Positions 1-9,158 of a DNA stretch of 64,000 bases are shown one piece after another. The stretch covers positions 309,504 to 373,503 of the forward strand of contig CACKRG010000001.1 of the NCBI GenBank assembly GCA_902602515.1, read 5' to 3'. Position numbers and translations under genes: made by a program. Source of the DNA: an uncultured Alphaproteobacteria bacterium. Its GTDB lineage: Bacteria; Pseudomonadota; Alphaproteobacteria; HIMB59; GCA-002718135. The notes below the pieces were generated by a model. The model did not search any database, was not told the DNA's origin, and saw nothing but the letters and a program-made list of their open reading frames with translations. The number at the start of each line of letters is the position of its first letter. Within the stretch, counting starts at the first letter, position 1.

Positions 1-271
1 ATAATTTAATTGGAGCAAATATTAGCCATAAATCTGTTTCTTCCTTAATTTCTGATATTTTTTTCTTTATTTGCAAAACAACATTATCACGGTTAATAGA
101 AATTCCTTCTGACAGCCATTCACCGGTAACTCCATCAAAAATATTTATTGAATCTTTAACTTTTATTCTTAATACGTTTTTTAAAAAATGATGTTGTTTT
201 TCCTTAATATAAATCATTATATTAGGTGATATTTTTTTATCAAAATACAAACGTGTTTTAGACTTTTTCAT
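1..271 (-). CDS. rsmE: 16S rRNA m3U1498 methyltransferase RsmE, N-terminal part (cut by window edge)
   Basis: The gene reads leftward from an ATG at 269-271 and stays open to the window edge, giving about 90 residues. Near the N-terminus is a RLYF stretch, then QHHFLKNVLRIK and FDGVTGEWL, which match the PUA-like N-terminal domain of RsmE (QHHxxxVLRxxxGD, FDGxGGEW). By family knowledge RsmE methylates N3 of U1498 in 16S rRNA using SAM; the SPOUT-fold catalytic domain lies outside the window. It is divergent from ubiA, with 33 bases between the two start codons, so both promoters must lie in or near that gap. The identification rests on the N-terminal third only. Confidence 0.82.
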   Translation of the reverse strand, partial: MKKSKTRLYFDKKISPNIMIYIKEKQHHFLKNVLRIKVKDSINIFDGVTGEWLSEGISINRDNVVLQIKKKISEIKEETDLWLIFAPIKL

Positions 272-304
272 AACAATAGTTTAAATAATAACATTTATTC
301 AAAT

Positions 305-1168
305 ATGTTGGATAGTTTAGTTTTAAAAAAATTCAAAGATTATTTAAATTTAATAAGATTTAATAAACCAATAGGCTTTCTTTTACTTATGTGGCCTTGT
401 TGGTTTGGTTTATCAATTTTAGATTTAAACCTTAGTTTATTATTTTTTTGGTTAACGTTATTTTTTTTTGGATCATTTTTTATGAGATGTGCTGGTTGTA
501 TAATAAATGATATAATAGATAGAGACATTGATAAAAACATTAATCGTACAGCTCAAAGGCCATTAGCTTCAAAACGTATTAGTGTAACTGAAGCTTTAAT
601 ATTATTAATTATATTATTAATAATAAGCTTGCTCATACTTTTGCAGTTTAAACTCGAAGCAATTATAGTTGGACTTTTAAGTACACCCTTTATCGTTATA
701 TATCCTTTTATGAAAAGAATAACTTATTGGCCTCAAATAATTTTAGGCATAACTTTTAGTTGGGGCGTATTAATTGTTAATACTCAATTTAATACTGGTT
801 TAAAAACTGAATTTATTTATCTTTATATTGGCTGTGTTTTTTGGACTTTAGGTTATGATACTATTTATGCTTACCAAGATATAAAGGATGATATTAGCCA
901 AGGCATAAAATCAACCGCAGTTTATTTTGGAGAAAATGGGCGAATATTTGTAACATTTTGCTATTTTATTTTACTTTCAATTTTTGGCTATTTAGGCTGG
1001 AATGCATCAAAATCTGTATTTAGTCTAATTATTATAGCTATGATTGGAATTTGTACGTATATTGCAATTCAAAAATGGAATATAAACTCTCCGGAAAGCT
1101 CAGGTTTTTATTTTCGTCAAAATAATGTTTTTGCAATTATGTTATTTTTATATTTATTAATATTTTAA
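305..1168 (+). CDS. ubiA: 4-hydroxybenzoate polyprenyltransferase (ubiquinone biosynthesis)
   Basis: This 287-residue integral membrane protein has the normal length of UbiA, which attaches the polyprenyl chain to 4-hydroxybenzoate at the inner membrane in ubiquinone synthesis. The first Asp-rich motif NDIIDRDID is at residues 68-76 and the second, DTIYAYQDIKDD, at about 185-196; both bind the Mg-diphosphate of the prenyl donor. Hydrophobic segments alternate along the whole chain, consistent with about eight or nine helices. The stop overlaps the ATG of the next gene (TAATG at 1166-1170), so it is probably cotranslated with the msbA-like gene. UbiA and menaquinone prenyltransferases share the fold; the spacing of the motifs and the alphaproteobacterial context favour UbiA. 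Confidence 0.9.
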   Translation: MLDSLVLKKFKDYLNLIRFNKPIGFLLLMWPCWFGLSILDLNLSLLFFWLTLFFFGSFFMRCAGCIINDIIDRDIDKNINRTAQRPLASKRISVTEALILLIILLIISLLILLQFKLEAIIVGLLSTPFIVIYPFMKRITYWPQIILGITFSWGVLIVNTQFNTGLKTEFIYLYIGCVFWTLGYDTIYAYQDIKDDISQGIKSTAVYFGENGRIFVTFCYFILLSIFGYLGWNASKSVFSLIIIAMIGICTYIAIQKWNINSPESSGFYFRQNNVFAIMLFLYLLIF

Positions 1169-2916
1169 TGCCATCAAATAAAGAAAAGCCTGTAACATCA
1201 AGATTAATTTTCGAATATTTGTTTGATCATAAAATCAAAATTCTTTTGGCACTTGTAATGATGTTTATTTCAGCAGCAGCCACGGGGTTACACGCTTGGT
1301 TAGTAAGACCAGCTTTAGATGAGGTTCTAATTAAAGGTAATAAAGAAATGCTTTTCTTAATACCAATAGCAATAATAATAGTTACATTAATTAAAGGCTT
1401 AGCAACATATACTCATTCATATCAAATGAGTAAGGTTGCTCATTCAATTATTGCAAAACTTCAAACTCAAATGTTTGAAAAACTCATGTATTTAAATATG
1501 AAATTTTATAATGATTCAAAATCTGGTAATTTAATATCAAGACTTATCAATGATACTTACTACCTAAGACTTGCAATAGTTAAATCAGTAACTGGAATTA
1601 TAAAAGATGTTCTAGTTATCATTTTTTTACTAGGAAATATGTTTTATCAAAGCTGGACCCTAACTCTTTTTGCTTTTTTTGCATTTCCTCTAGCCATATG
1701 GCCTATAAGAAAAATTGGAAAGAGCATTAGAAAAATAACTTACACAATACAAAATGAGATAGCAGTTTTTTCAAATGTATTAGCAGAAAGCATTAAGGGG
1801 ATTAGACAAGTAAAAGCGTACTCAAGAGAAAATTATGAAAAAAAACGAGCTTTTGAGACAATAGGTTTCATTCAAAAATATTTTACAAAATCTGCCTTCA
1901 TCAGCAATCGCTTGAGCCCTTTGATGGAATTTATTGGGAGTTTAGCTGTGGCATTATCAATTTATGCAGGAGGTGTTTTTGTATTAAATGAAAGTATGAC
2001 AACAGGTCAATTTATGAGTTTTTTAGTTAGTCTTCTTTTGGCCTATCAACCGGTAAAAGCACTTGGAAATCTAAATATTAGTGTTCAAGAAGGACTAGCT
2101 GGAGCTGAGAGAATATTTAAACTTTTAGATACAAGTGAAAAAAATATAGAAAAAATTTCTTCAAAAAAAACTATAGATCTAGATGGAGAAGTTGTTTTAA
2201 AAGATGTTTCATTTTCATATAACGATAATAAAGTACTTGATAAAATAAACTTAATAATACCTAAAGGAAAAAAAGTTGCGTTAGTTGGCTTATCTGGATC
2301 TGGTAAATCAACAATAGCAAATATAATTTTGCGATTATATGATAGTTATTCAGGCTCTATATTAATTAATTCTAAAGATATAAAAGAACTAGATCTGACA
2401 GATGTAAGAAATAGCGTTTCAATAGTAACTCAAGAAACAATTTTATTCAATGAGAGTATATTTAACAATATTAAGTATGGAAACCTTGAAGCAACTGATG
2501 AAGAGATTAGTTTAGTCGCTAAAAATGCTGGGGTTAGTAGTTTTTCAGAAAAATTGGATCAAAAACTACACACTGTTATTGGAGAAAACGGCATAAAATT
2601 ATCAGGTGGACAACGACAAAGAATTGCTATTGCCCGAGCTCTAATAAAAAATGCACCACTTTTAATTATGGACGAAGCTACATCTTCTTTAGATAACATA
2701 ACTGAAAATAAAATTCATGAAACAATAAATAGTCTTATGAATAATAAAACCAAATTAATAATTGCACATAGATTAAGCACTATAGAAGACGCAGACATTA
2801 TCTACGTTTTAGATAAAGGCAAAATTGAAAGTCAAGGAAAGCATGAAGAGTTAATTTCAAAATCAATTATTTATAAAAAATTACAACTAAGAGAACAGTT
2901 GGAAAATGAGTTTTAA
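1168..2916 (+). CDS. msbA: MsbA-type ABC transporter, lipid A flippase (fused permease-ATPase)
   Basis: A 582-residue half-transporter with an N-terminal membrane domain (about residues 20-310, six helices) and a C-terminal nucleotide-binding domain. Walker A GLSGSGKST is at 374-382, the ABC signature LSGGQ at 478-482 and Walker B LLIMDEA at about 498-504, followed by an H-loop in IIAHRLS. The length and domain order match MsbA, which flips core-lipid A across the inner membrane as a homodimer. It is followed, with overlaps, by an acyltransferase, waaA, lpxK and an lpxL-like gene, so its role in lipid A export is strongly supported by context. Exporters of this subfamily are hard to separate by sequence alone, so a different lipid or peptide substrate is possible. 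Confidence 0.85.
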   Translation: MPSNKEKPVTSRLIFEYLFDHKIKILLALVMMFISAAATGLHAWLVRPALDEVLIKGNKEMLFLIPIAIIIVTLIKGLATYTHSYQMSKVAHSIIAKLQTQMFEKLMYLNMKFYNDSKSGNLISRLINDTYYLRLAIVKSVTGIIKDVLVIIFLLGNMFYQSWTLTLFAFFAFPLAIWPIRKIGKSIRKITYTIQNEIAVFSNVLAESIKGIRQVKAYSRENYEKKRAFETIGFIQKYFTKSAFISNRLSPLMEFIGSLAVALSIYAGGVFVLNESMTTGQFMSFLVSLLLAYQPVKALGNLNISVQEGLAGAERIFKLLDTSEKNIEKISSKKTIDLDGEVVLKDVSFSYNDNKVLDKINLIIPKGKKVALVGLSGSGKSTIANIILRLYDSYSGSILINSKDIKELDLTDVRNSVSIVTQETILFNESIFNNIKYGNLEATDEEISLVAKNAGVSSFSEKLDQKLHTVIGENGIKLSGGQRQRIAIARALIKNAPLLIMDEATSSLDNITENKIHETINSLMNNKTKLIIAHRLSTIEDADIIYVLDKGKIESQGKHEELISKSIIYKKLQLREQLENEF

Positions 2917-3577
2917 AAAAAAAATTTTTAAATTTTCTATATTTCAAAAAATTTTGGCATTTATAGGTTATCTTTATATCTTATTTGTATGTCACACTTC
3001 TAAAATACAGATTATAAATTCTGAATTACCAGAAAAATTGTGGAGAGAGAATAAACCTTTTATTTTAGCATTTTGGCATGGTCAATTGATGATGATAGGA
3101 CATGTATGGAAAAGTAAAGCTGTGTTAAATATGTTAGCATCTAGCCATAGTGATGGTCGATTTGGTGCATATATTGCAGGCCATTTTAATCTGAAAAATG
3201 TTTCTATAATGTCAAAAAATAAATCACCTTCATTAAGGAAAGTATTTAAAATTTTAAAAGATAGAAATTATATTGGTATTACTCCTGATGGGCCAAGAGG
3301 GCCAAATAAGAAAGTCTCAGAAGGAATTATAAAAATTGCAATTCATTCTCAAGTCCCAATTATACCACTTGGTTTTGCTTCAAATAAAAACTTTAAACTG
3401 AAATCTTGGGACTCGTTTTTAATAACATATCCATTTTCAAAATGTAGATTTGTCTGGGGTGAACCAATTACCATTCCTTATTCTACTAAAGATAATGATT
3501 TAGACAAATATAAGAATTTCTTGGAAGAAAAAATTAATGATTGCATGGTATCAGCAGAAAAAAATCTTAATGCTTAG
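2906..3577 (+). CDS. DUF374-family lysophospholipid acyltransferase-like protein
   Basis: A 223-residue protein that overlaps msbA by 11 bases. It has an N-terminal hydrophobic segment (about residues 10-30), the AFWHGQLMM motif with His58 expected to be catalytic, and a PDGPRGP motif near residue 128; both are hallmarks of the DUF374 branch of the LPLAT acyltransferase superfamily. In alphaproteobacteria this family is commonly found next to waaA and lpxK, as here, which suggests an acyl transfer step in lipid A or inner membrane lipid remodelling. The usual HX4D motif of LPLATs is not clearly present, so the substrate is not assigned. Confidence 0.8.
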   Translation: MSFKKKIFKFSIFQKILAFIGYLYILFVCHTSKIQIINSELPEKLWRENKPFILAFWHGQLMMIGHVWKSKAVLNMLASSHSDGRFGAYIAGHFNLKNVSIMSKNKSPSLRKVFKILKDRNYIGITPDGPRGPNKKVSEGIIKIAIHSQVPIIPLGFASNKNFKLKSWDSFLITYPFSKCRFVWGEPITIPYSTKDNDLDKYKNFLEEKINDCMVSAEKNLNA

Positions 3578-4790
3578 AATATATCAAATACTTGGTACTC
3601 TTCTCATACCTATAATTATTTTCAATATATTTATTCGCATCTATAGAAAAAAAGAGGATAGGCTAAGATTTATTGAAAGGTTTGGAAAACCAACGGTGAA
3701 AAAAAATACTGAGAAAAAAATTTTATGGATACATGCAGCAAGTATTGGCGAATTTAAATCGTCAGATTTAATTATAGAACGATATCATAAAGTATTTGAT
3801 ATTTTAGTTACTACAACAACAAAATCTTCAGCGGAATATATTAAGGAGTTTTATAAAAATAAAATTATCCATCAGTACATCCCATTTGATGTGTCTCTGT
3901 GGTGTTCAAGGTTTTTAAACTTTTGGAAACCAAATCTGATTCTATGGATAGAGTCAGATATTTGGCCAAATATGCTTAATAAAATTAGAATTAAAAATAT
4001 CAATTGTTTATATTTGAATGCAAGGATTTCTCCAACTTCTTTTAAAAAATGGAAAAGTACAAAAAATTTCTACAGAAATTCATTAAAGAGTTTTAATAAA
4101 ATTTTTGCGCAAAGTAAGGATGACAAAAAAAGAATTCAAGAATTAACTAACTTACAAATTGAATATGTTGGAAATTTAAAATTAGCTAAGAATAAAAACA
4201 ATTCTTTAATAAATAAAGATCAATCAAATACAATCATGATTGCAAGTACTCATCCTAATGAAGAGAAAGAAATAATTAAATGTATTAAAAAAACTATTCG
4301 TGAATTTAATTTAAAAATTTATCTTGCACCAAGGCATCCAGAAAGAATTAGTACAATTAAACAAGAATTAAACAGAGAAGGATTTAATATTTCTTTAGAA
4401 TCTAAAAAAGAATATGAAAAAAATAATATTGTAATAATTGATAGTTTTGGAAAATTAGATCAATATTTTAAAATTAGTGATTTAGTTATTTTAGGTGGTT
4501 CTTTTTTAAAAAATATTGGAGGACATAATCCTATAGAGCCTGCAAGTTATGGATGTGCTATTATTAGTGGAAATTATGTTGATAATTGGACTAATATTTA
4601 TGAAGATATGGTAAAAGCAAATTCATGTATAATGGTAAATAAGTTTGAAGATATTGATATAAAGATGAAAGAATTACTAAATAATAATCTGGAAATAAAA
4701 AAAATTCAAGCAAATGCAATTGAATTTTCTAATAGATCTTTCTTTGAAAAAGAAAAGATTTTCAAAGACATCGAAAAGTACATTAATTAA
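3570..4790 (+). CDS. waaA: 3-deoxy-D-manno-octulosonate (Kdo) transferase
   Basis: Transfers Kdo from CMP-Kdo to lipid IVA. The reading frame is open from 3537, but I place the start at the ATG at 3570, which gives the usual N-terminal membrane anchor (LRIYQILGTLLIPIIIFNIF) followed by ERFG; the frame upstream merely overlaps the previous gene. Supporting motifs are HAASIGEFKS, containing the catalytic Glu, and the GT-B donor-site features STHPNEEKEII, APRHPERI and the C-terminal GGHNPIEPASYG. At 406 residues it has normal length. It overlaps the acyltransferase by 8 bases and lpxK follows one base after its stop, consistent with one lipid A operon. Whether it adds one or two Kdo residues cannot be read from the sequence. 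Confidence 0.92.
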   Translation: MLRIYQILGTLLIPIIIFNIFIRIYRKKEDRLRFIERFGKPTVKKNTEKKILWIHAASIGEFKSSDLIIERYHKVFDILVTTTTKSSAEYIKEFYKNKIIHQYIPFDVSLWCSRFLNFWKPNLILWIESDIWPNMLNKIRIKNINCLYLNARISPTSFKKWKSTKNFYRNSLKSFNKIFAQSKDDKKRIQELTNLQIEYVGNLKLAKNKNNSLINKDQSNTIMIASTHPNEEKEIIKCIKKTIREFNLKIYLAPRHPERISTIKQELNREGFNISLESKKEYEKNNIVIIDSFGKLDQYFKISDLVILGGSFLKNIGGHNPIEPASYGCAIISGNYVDNWTNIYEDMVKANSCIMVNKFEDIDIKMKELLNNNLEIKKIQANAIEFSNRSFFEKEKIFKDIEKYIN

Positions 4791-4791
4791 A

Positions 4792-5790
4792 ATGCTTAAA
4801 GCTCCTAAATTTTGGTATAAAAAAAATGATACATATTTATCGAACTCTTTATATCCACTTTCATTACTATTTAGATTTGGAACAAAAATAAGAAATTTTA
4901 TTAGTAGGAAATCGTCCTCTGGTATTCCAATAATTTGCATTGGAAATATAGTGGTTGGAGGAGCTGGGAAAACACCAGTTGCTTTAAAAATTGGAAATTT
5001 ATTAAAACTTAATGGATATAATCCACACTTTGTTTCAAAAGGCTATGGTGGAGTTGAAAAATCTAATGTTCTTATTAAAGAATGGCACTCTGCAAAAAGT
5101 GTTGGGGATGAATCTTTATTACTTGCTGAAATTGCACCAACTTGGATTGGCCAAGATAGAAATAAATCATTTATTTTAGCTAAAGAAAATGGTGCTGACT
5201 GTATAATTATGGATGACGGCTTTCAAAATCCAACACTTCAGAAAGATTTTTCAATTATAGTAATTAATGGTGAACAAGGATTTGGAAACAAACGAGTGAT
5301 CCCATCTGGGCCTCTTAGAGAGAGTATATCAAGAGGTATTTCTAGAGCTAATTTAGTAATTGTAATTGGTAAAATTGATCAAGATGTTAAAGATAAAATT
5401 CCTAGTACTGTTCCAGTTATTCATGCTAAATTCCAAATTAGTACAGAAAATAAAATTTATAAAAATCAGAAAGTAACAGCTTTTGCAGGTATTGCTTATC
5501 CTGAAAAATTTTATAATTCATTAATTGAACAAGGTGCTATTTTAGAAAAAAAAATTAGCTACCCAGATCATCATATATTTGATGAAAATGACATGTTAAA
5601 TCTTGCTGAAAATGCTAATCTTACAAAATCTGTATTGGTTACTACAAAAAAAGATTTTGTAAGAATACCAAAAGCATATCGTTCTTTAGTCAGCACACTC
5701 AATGGTGAAATCAAATTTGAAGATGAAAATTTACTCAAAGAGATTTTAAGTAATGTACTCGAAAATAAAATTAATGATTTAGCAGTATGA
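4792..5790 (+). CDS. lpxK: Tetraacyldisaccharide 4'-kinase
   Basis: LpxK phosphorylates the 4'-position of the tetraacyldisaccharide 1-phosphate in lipid A synthesis at the inner membrane. The product is 332 residues from the ATG at 4792; the frame stays open upstream into waaA, but this ATG directly follows the waaA stop and gives the family N-terminus (MLKAPKFWY). The P-loop is GNIVVGGAGKTPV, typical of LpxK (Gly-rich loop ending in GKTP). MDDGFQNP, a second strong LpxK motif, and PDHH near the C-terminal third are also present. It overlaps the following acyltransferase gene by 4 bases (ATGA), which supports translational coupling. Confidence 0.92.
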   Translation: MLKAPKFWYKKNDTYLSNSLYPLSLLFRFGTKIRNFISRKSSSGIPIICIGNIVVGGAGKTPVALKIGNLLKLNGYNPHFVSKGYGGVEKSNVLIKEWHSAKSVGDESLLLAEIAPTWIGQDRNKSFILAKENGADCIIMDDGFQNPTLQKDFSIIVINGEQGFGNKRVIPSGPLRESISRGISRANLVIVIGKIDQDVKDKIPSTVPVIHAKFQISTENKIYKNQKVTAFAGIAYPEKFYNSLIEQGAILEKKISYPDHHIFDENDMLNLAENANLTKSVLVTTKKDFVRIPKAYRSLVSTLNGEIKFEDENLLKEILSNVLENKINDLAV

Positions 5791-6650
5791 AAAAGGTAAT
5801 TTATTTTTTACAGTATATTGGATTTATTTTAATTTATTTTTTATATAAAATTTTACCACTCAATCTATCTTTAAAAGTTTCGTCATTTTTATTTAGAACT
5901 TTTGGTAAATTTTCACAAGCCAATAAAACAGCTATAAATAATTGTAAGTATGTTTTCCCAAATCTTAAAGATGAAGAAATACAAAATATTATTAAAAAAA
6001 GTTGGAATAATCTTGGTATTACAATTTGTGAACTTCTAAGAATAAATGATATTTTTATTAAAAATAAAATAAAATACATAAATTTAGAAAACATAGAAGA
6101 TTTTATCAAAAATAAAAAACAAGCAATTTTTATTAGTATTCATCAATCTAATTGGGAAGTATTAGTTCCAGGTTTGGATAGAATTGGAATTAATATTGGC
6201 GGTATTTATAGGCATATAAACAATAATTTTATTGATAAACTAATACTTAATATTAGACAAAATTCTCTTGTTTCTAAAAATAGCTTTTACACTCCCAAGG
6301 GTAAGAAAAGTGCCAAAGATGTTGTTGATGCAATAAATAATTCTTTATCAATTGTATTATTGATAGATCAAAAAGATTCCTCAGGAGAAGAAGTAATGTT
6401 TTTTAATAAAAAAGTTAAAACACAAACAGGTTTTTTAAAAATAGCTAGAAAATATAACTTACCAATAATTCCAATACAAAATAAAAGAATTAATAATGGA
6501 AATATTGAGCTAACATTTTTAGAACCTCTTTATCATAACAATTTAGAAATTAATGATACTCAGATGATGGAAGAAATTCATAATAAGGTTGAACAGTGGA
6601 TTAAAGCAGAGCCCAGTCAATGGTTCTGGCAGCATAAAAGATTTAGTTAA
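5787..6650 (+). CDS. lpxL: Lipid A late acyltransferase (LpxL/HtrB family)
   Basis: A 287-residue protein with an N-terminal membrane segment (about residues 5-25) and the HX4E catalytic motif of lipid A acyltransferases at His119-Glu124 (HQSNWE). The C-terminal part contains IDQKDS and the family ending with a Trp-rich PSQWFWQHKRF stretch, a characteristic LpxL/LpxM feature. It adds a secondary acyl chain to Kdo-lipid IVA. It is the last gene of the lipid A operon: it starts within the lpxK stop and converges on xseA with an 8-base overlap. LpxL versus LpxM specificity cannot be decided from sequence, so the symbol is a family-level choice. Confidence 0.82.
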   Translation: MKKVIYFLQYIGFILIYFLYKILPLNLSLKVSSFLFRTFGKFSQANKTAINNCKYVFPNLKDEEIQNIIKKSWNNLGITICELLRINDIFIKNKIKYINLENIEDFIKNKKQAIFISIHQSNWEVLVPGLDRIGINIGGIYRHINNNFIDKLILNIRQNSLVSKNSFYTPKGKKSAKDVVDAINNSLSIVLLIDQKDSSGEEVMFFNKKVKTQTGFLKIARKYNLPIIPIQNKRINNGNIELTFLEPLYHNNLEINDTQMMEEIHNKVEQWIKAEPSQWFWQHKRFS

Positions 6651-7974
6651 TTTTTGTTACTTTTATATCAATTGTACCATCAATAAGTTTCACTGATAAT
6701 TGATCGTCAGTAGTAATTTTTTTACTTGTCTTAACAACTTTCTTTTTATCCATCAAAATTGAGTATCCTTTTTTAAGATTTGAAGAAATAGAATTTGAAT
6801 TGAGCAATCTTATATTAGACTTATATTTTTCAAGCTTATCTTTGTAATTATTGGCTATATTCAAATTAAGATTTTTTGAAAGATTGTTAATCTTTGTTTG
6901 TTTTAAATTTATTGATGAATCTGGTGCAATAATAGATTTTCCCAAGTTAACAAGATTCAATTTTGATATACTAAATTTATTTTCAATTGATAATGTTAAA
7001 TTTTTAAAATCATCTAAAAGCTTTTCCTTATAATTATTAACTATCAAGCTTGGAGATTTGAGAAATTTATTTAAGTATTCATAATTTTCTTTTTTGGATT
7101 GAATTTGTGAATTTACTTTTGTACTTAATCTAAGCTGTAAATTTTTAATTTTTTCTATTAATTCAAATCTGACTGGGGTAGCTTTTTCAGCTGCTGCAGT
7201 TGGTGTAGACGCTCTCAAATCTGATACTAAATCAATAATTGTTGTATCTGTTTCATGACCTATTGCTGAAATAATTGGTATCTTTGATTCAAAAACACTT
7301 GTTGCAAGATTTTCATCATTAAATGCCATTAAGTCTTCAGTACTACCTCCACCTCTAGCAACAATAAGAATATCTGGTTTACTAGATTTAAGTTTATTGA
7401 AACCTTCAATAGCATTTATAATGCTATCTGCTGCGTCAACACCCTGAACAGAAACAGGCCATATATCTAATGGCATTGGAAAACGATCATTCACCCTATT
7501 AATTATGTCATGTACTACAGAGCCAGTGGGAGAGGTAATAACACCTAATCTCTCAGGCAAAAAAGGTAATGGGATTTTTTTATCTTCATCAAAATAGCCT
7601 TTTTTTTGAAGTCTTTTTTTTCTTTCTTCAATAAGTTTTAAAAGTGCTCCCTCTCCTGCAATTTCAATTTTATCAATATCTATTTGGTAAGTAGTTTTAT
7701 AGCGAGACCAAGTGGTGATTCTGCCAGTTGCTATTATTTCTAGTCCTATTTCTGGATTAATATCTAAATATTTTTTTTTCTGATCCCAGATAACTCCACT
7801 TAAAATAGAATCCTCGTCTTTAAGTGTTAAATAGATTTGACCTCTTGTTGCAGTTTTAACTTCAGAAATTTCTCCTTTAATTCTTACATAATTAAAATTG
7901 GACTCAATTACCTCTTTAAAAGCTTGGTTAAATTCTGAAACCTCAAATTCTGGTATATTAATTTTATTTATCAC
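6643..7974 (-). CDS. xseA: Exodeoxyribonuclease VII large subunit
   Basis: A 443-residue protein of normal XseA length. Residues 1-100 form an OB-fold domain (IKGEISEVKTATRGQIYLTLKD), then come the conserved ITSPTGSVVHDI, the IVARGGGSTEDLMAFNDE motif and AIGHETDTTIIDLVSDLRASTPTAAAE, all diagnostic for XseA. The C-terminal third is Lys-rich and predicted helical, as in the coiled-coil arm of the family. With XseB it degrades single-stranded DNA to oligonucleotides; no xseB is in the window. It overlaps the tadA gene upstream by 11 bases, so the two are likely cotranscribed. Its 3' end overlaps the convergent acyltransferase gene. Confidence 0.94.
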   Translation of the reverse strand: MINKINIPEFEVSEFNQAFKEVIESNFNYVRIKGEISEVKTATRGQIYLTLKDEDSILSGVIWDQKKKYLDINPEIGLEIIATGRITTWSRYKTTYQIDIDKIEIAGEGALLKLIEERKKRLQKKGYFDEDKKIPLPFLPERLGVITSPTGSVVHDIINRVNDRFPMPLDIWPVSVQGVDAADSIINAIEGFNKLKSSKPDILIVARGGGSTEDLMAFNDENLATSVFESKIPIISAIGHETDTTIIDLVSDLRASTPTAAAEKATPVRFELIEKIKNLQLRLSTKVNSQIQSKKENYEYLNKFLKSPSLIVNNYKEKLLDDFKNLTLSIENKFSISKLNLVNLGKSIIAPDSSINLKQTKINNLSKNLNLNIANNYKDKLEKYKSNIRLLNSNSISSNLKKGYSILMDKKKVVKTSKKITTDDQLSVKLIDGTIDIKVTKIN

Positions 7975-8419
7975 TTTTATTTTTAAAAAATTTTTTTAGT
8001 AAATTACTACATTCTTTTTCCATAATGCCACCATAAATATTTGGCATAAATATATTTTGTCTTTGAAAAGCAACTCGAAGTTTTTCAATTCCTCCATTTT
8101 TTTCATCATAAGCCCCAAAATATACATCTTTAATATGTACCTCACTTATTGCACTAGCGCACATAGTGCATGGTTCCAAGGTAACAAATAATGTCATATC
8201 CTCTAAATATTTCAGCTTTAATCTTTCGCAAGTTTCTTGAATTAGATTTAATTCACAATGTTTAATAGCATTTTTATCTTTATTTACTGTATTGTAGCTT
8301 CTGGTTACAATCTTGTTCGTTGTATTATCGACAAGTATTCCCCCAACTGGAACCTCATTTAAATTATAAGCTTTGTCTGCTTCAATAATTGCTTCTTTCA
8401 TAAAAAAATCAACGTTCAT
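7964..8419 (-). CDS. tadA: tRNA(adenosine-34) deaminase
   Basis: Converts A34 to inosine in tRNA-Arg(ACG). I choose the ATG at 8419 (MNVDFFMKEA), because the extra upstream codons match nothing in the family. The product is 151 residues. The zinc and catalytic motifs are HCE at residues 54-56 and PCTMC with Cys84 and Cys87; Glu56 is the proton shuttle. Most TadA proteins have HAE, so Cys at the middle position is a minor departure. The GGI and YNTVNKD region follows the cytidine/deoxycytidylate deaminase fold. Its start region faces the amidotransferase-like gene, and rluB- and rsmD-type genes are nearby, a common alphaproteobacterial grouping. Confidence 0.9.
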   Translation of the reverse strand: MNVDFFMKEAIIEADKAYNLNEVPVGGILVDNTTNKIVTRSYNTVNKDKNAIKHCELNLIQETCERLKLKYLEDMTLFVTLEPCTMCASAISEVHIKDVYFGAYDEKNGGIEKLRVAFQRQNIFMPNIYGGIMEKECSNLLKKFFKNKSDK

Positions 8420-8442
8420 TCTGGAACACACTTATGATGTAC

Positions 8443-8472
8443 ATTATAACTGAATTATAATGAAAAAACCAA
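8443..8472 (-). promoter_or_regulatory. Candidate sigma70 promoter for tadA-xseA
   Basis: On the minus strand a perfect TATAAT lies at 8448-8443, 18 bases downstream of TTGGTT (8472-8467). This would place transcription start about 15-20 bases before the tadA ATG. An ATGTACAT palindrome (8437-8444) overlaps the downstream edge of the -10 box. In so A+T-rich a genome such matches occur by chance, so this is only a candidate. Confidence 0.3.
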
Positions 8473-9158
8473 TTATTGGAATAACTCTTGATAGTGAAAA
8501 AAAGAAAACATACTCTAAATATCCATGGTATGCATTAAGAGAAAATTACTTAACATGTTTGACTAAATTTAATGCTATTCCATTTCCATTATTACACGAA
8601 AAAAAATATATTAATGATTTTTGTCATATAATTGATGGCCTAATTATTACTGGAGGTGATTTTGATATTGATCCTAAAATATATAAAGCTAAAAATACCA
8701 GATCTAAAATTACTAAAAATAAGAGAACAGATTTTGAGATAAATATTTTCAATAATTTTTTTAAATATAATAAACCTATATTAGGAATTTGTGGTGGAGC
8801 ACAATTAATTAATATTGCATGTGGTGGAACATTAATACAGGATTTAAAAAAAGAACCCATAAACCATGAGCAAGTTAATCCTAGAAATCAAACTAGCCAT
8901 AATGTTAATATTTTAAAAAATTCTAAACTATATAAAATAAGTGGCACTCAAAAAATTAAAGTGAATAGTGCACATCATCAGTCAGTAAAAAGAATTGGTA
9001 AAAATTTGAATATTTCCTGTACAGCAAGTGATGGTGTTATAGAAGGCATAGAGCACAAAAAACACAAATGGTGTATTGGATTGCAATGGCATCCTGAATT
9101 TTTAATTACAAAAATAGATTCAAAAATAATAAAAAATTTTATTGATAAAACAAAATGA
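8460..9158 (+). CDS. Class I glutamine amidotransferase-like hydrolase (peptidase C26, PuuD type)
   Basis: A 232-residue single-domain protein. GICGGAQLIN contains the nucleophile Cys111, and GLQWHPEF contains His211 and Glu213, completing the triad. TGGDFDIDP near residue 64 is typical of the gamma-glutamyl-GABA hydrolase (PuuD) group, which cleaves gamma-glutamyl amides. Length and motif order fit PuuD rather than a GATase domain of a synthetase. The gene overlaps the rluB-type gene by 4 bases and so appears cotranscribed with two RNA modification genes, while no putrescine pathway gene is nearby. The physiological substrate is therefore open. Confidence 0.8.
   Translation: MKKPIIGITLDSEKKKTYSKYPWYALRENYLTCLTKFNAIPFPLLHEKKYINDFCHIIDGLIITGGDFDIDPKIYKAKNTRSKITKNKRTDFEINIFNNFFKYNKPILGICGGAQLINIACGGTLIQDLKKEPINHEQVNPRNQTSHNVNILKNSKLYKISGTQKIKVNSAHHQSVKRIGKNLNISCTASDGVIEGIEHKKHKWCIGLQWHPEFLITKIDSKIIKNFIDKTK

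Noticed and set aside
3537..3569. Longer N-terminus for waaA starting at 3537
   Set aside because: The added residues lie within the previous gene and match nothing in the family; the ATG at 3570 gives the usual membrane anchor.
4714..4791. Longer N-terminus for lpxK starting inside waaA
   Set aside because: A Lys/Ser-rich extension without family match; the ATG at 4792 follows directly on the waaA stop.
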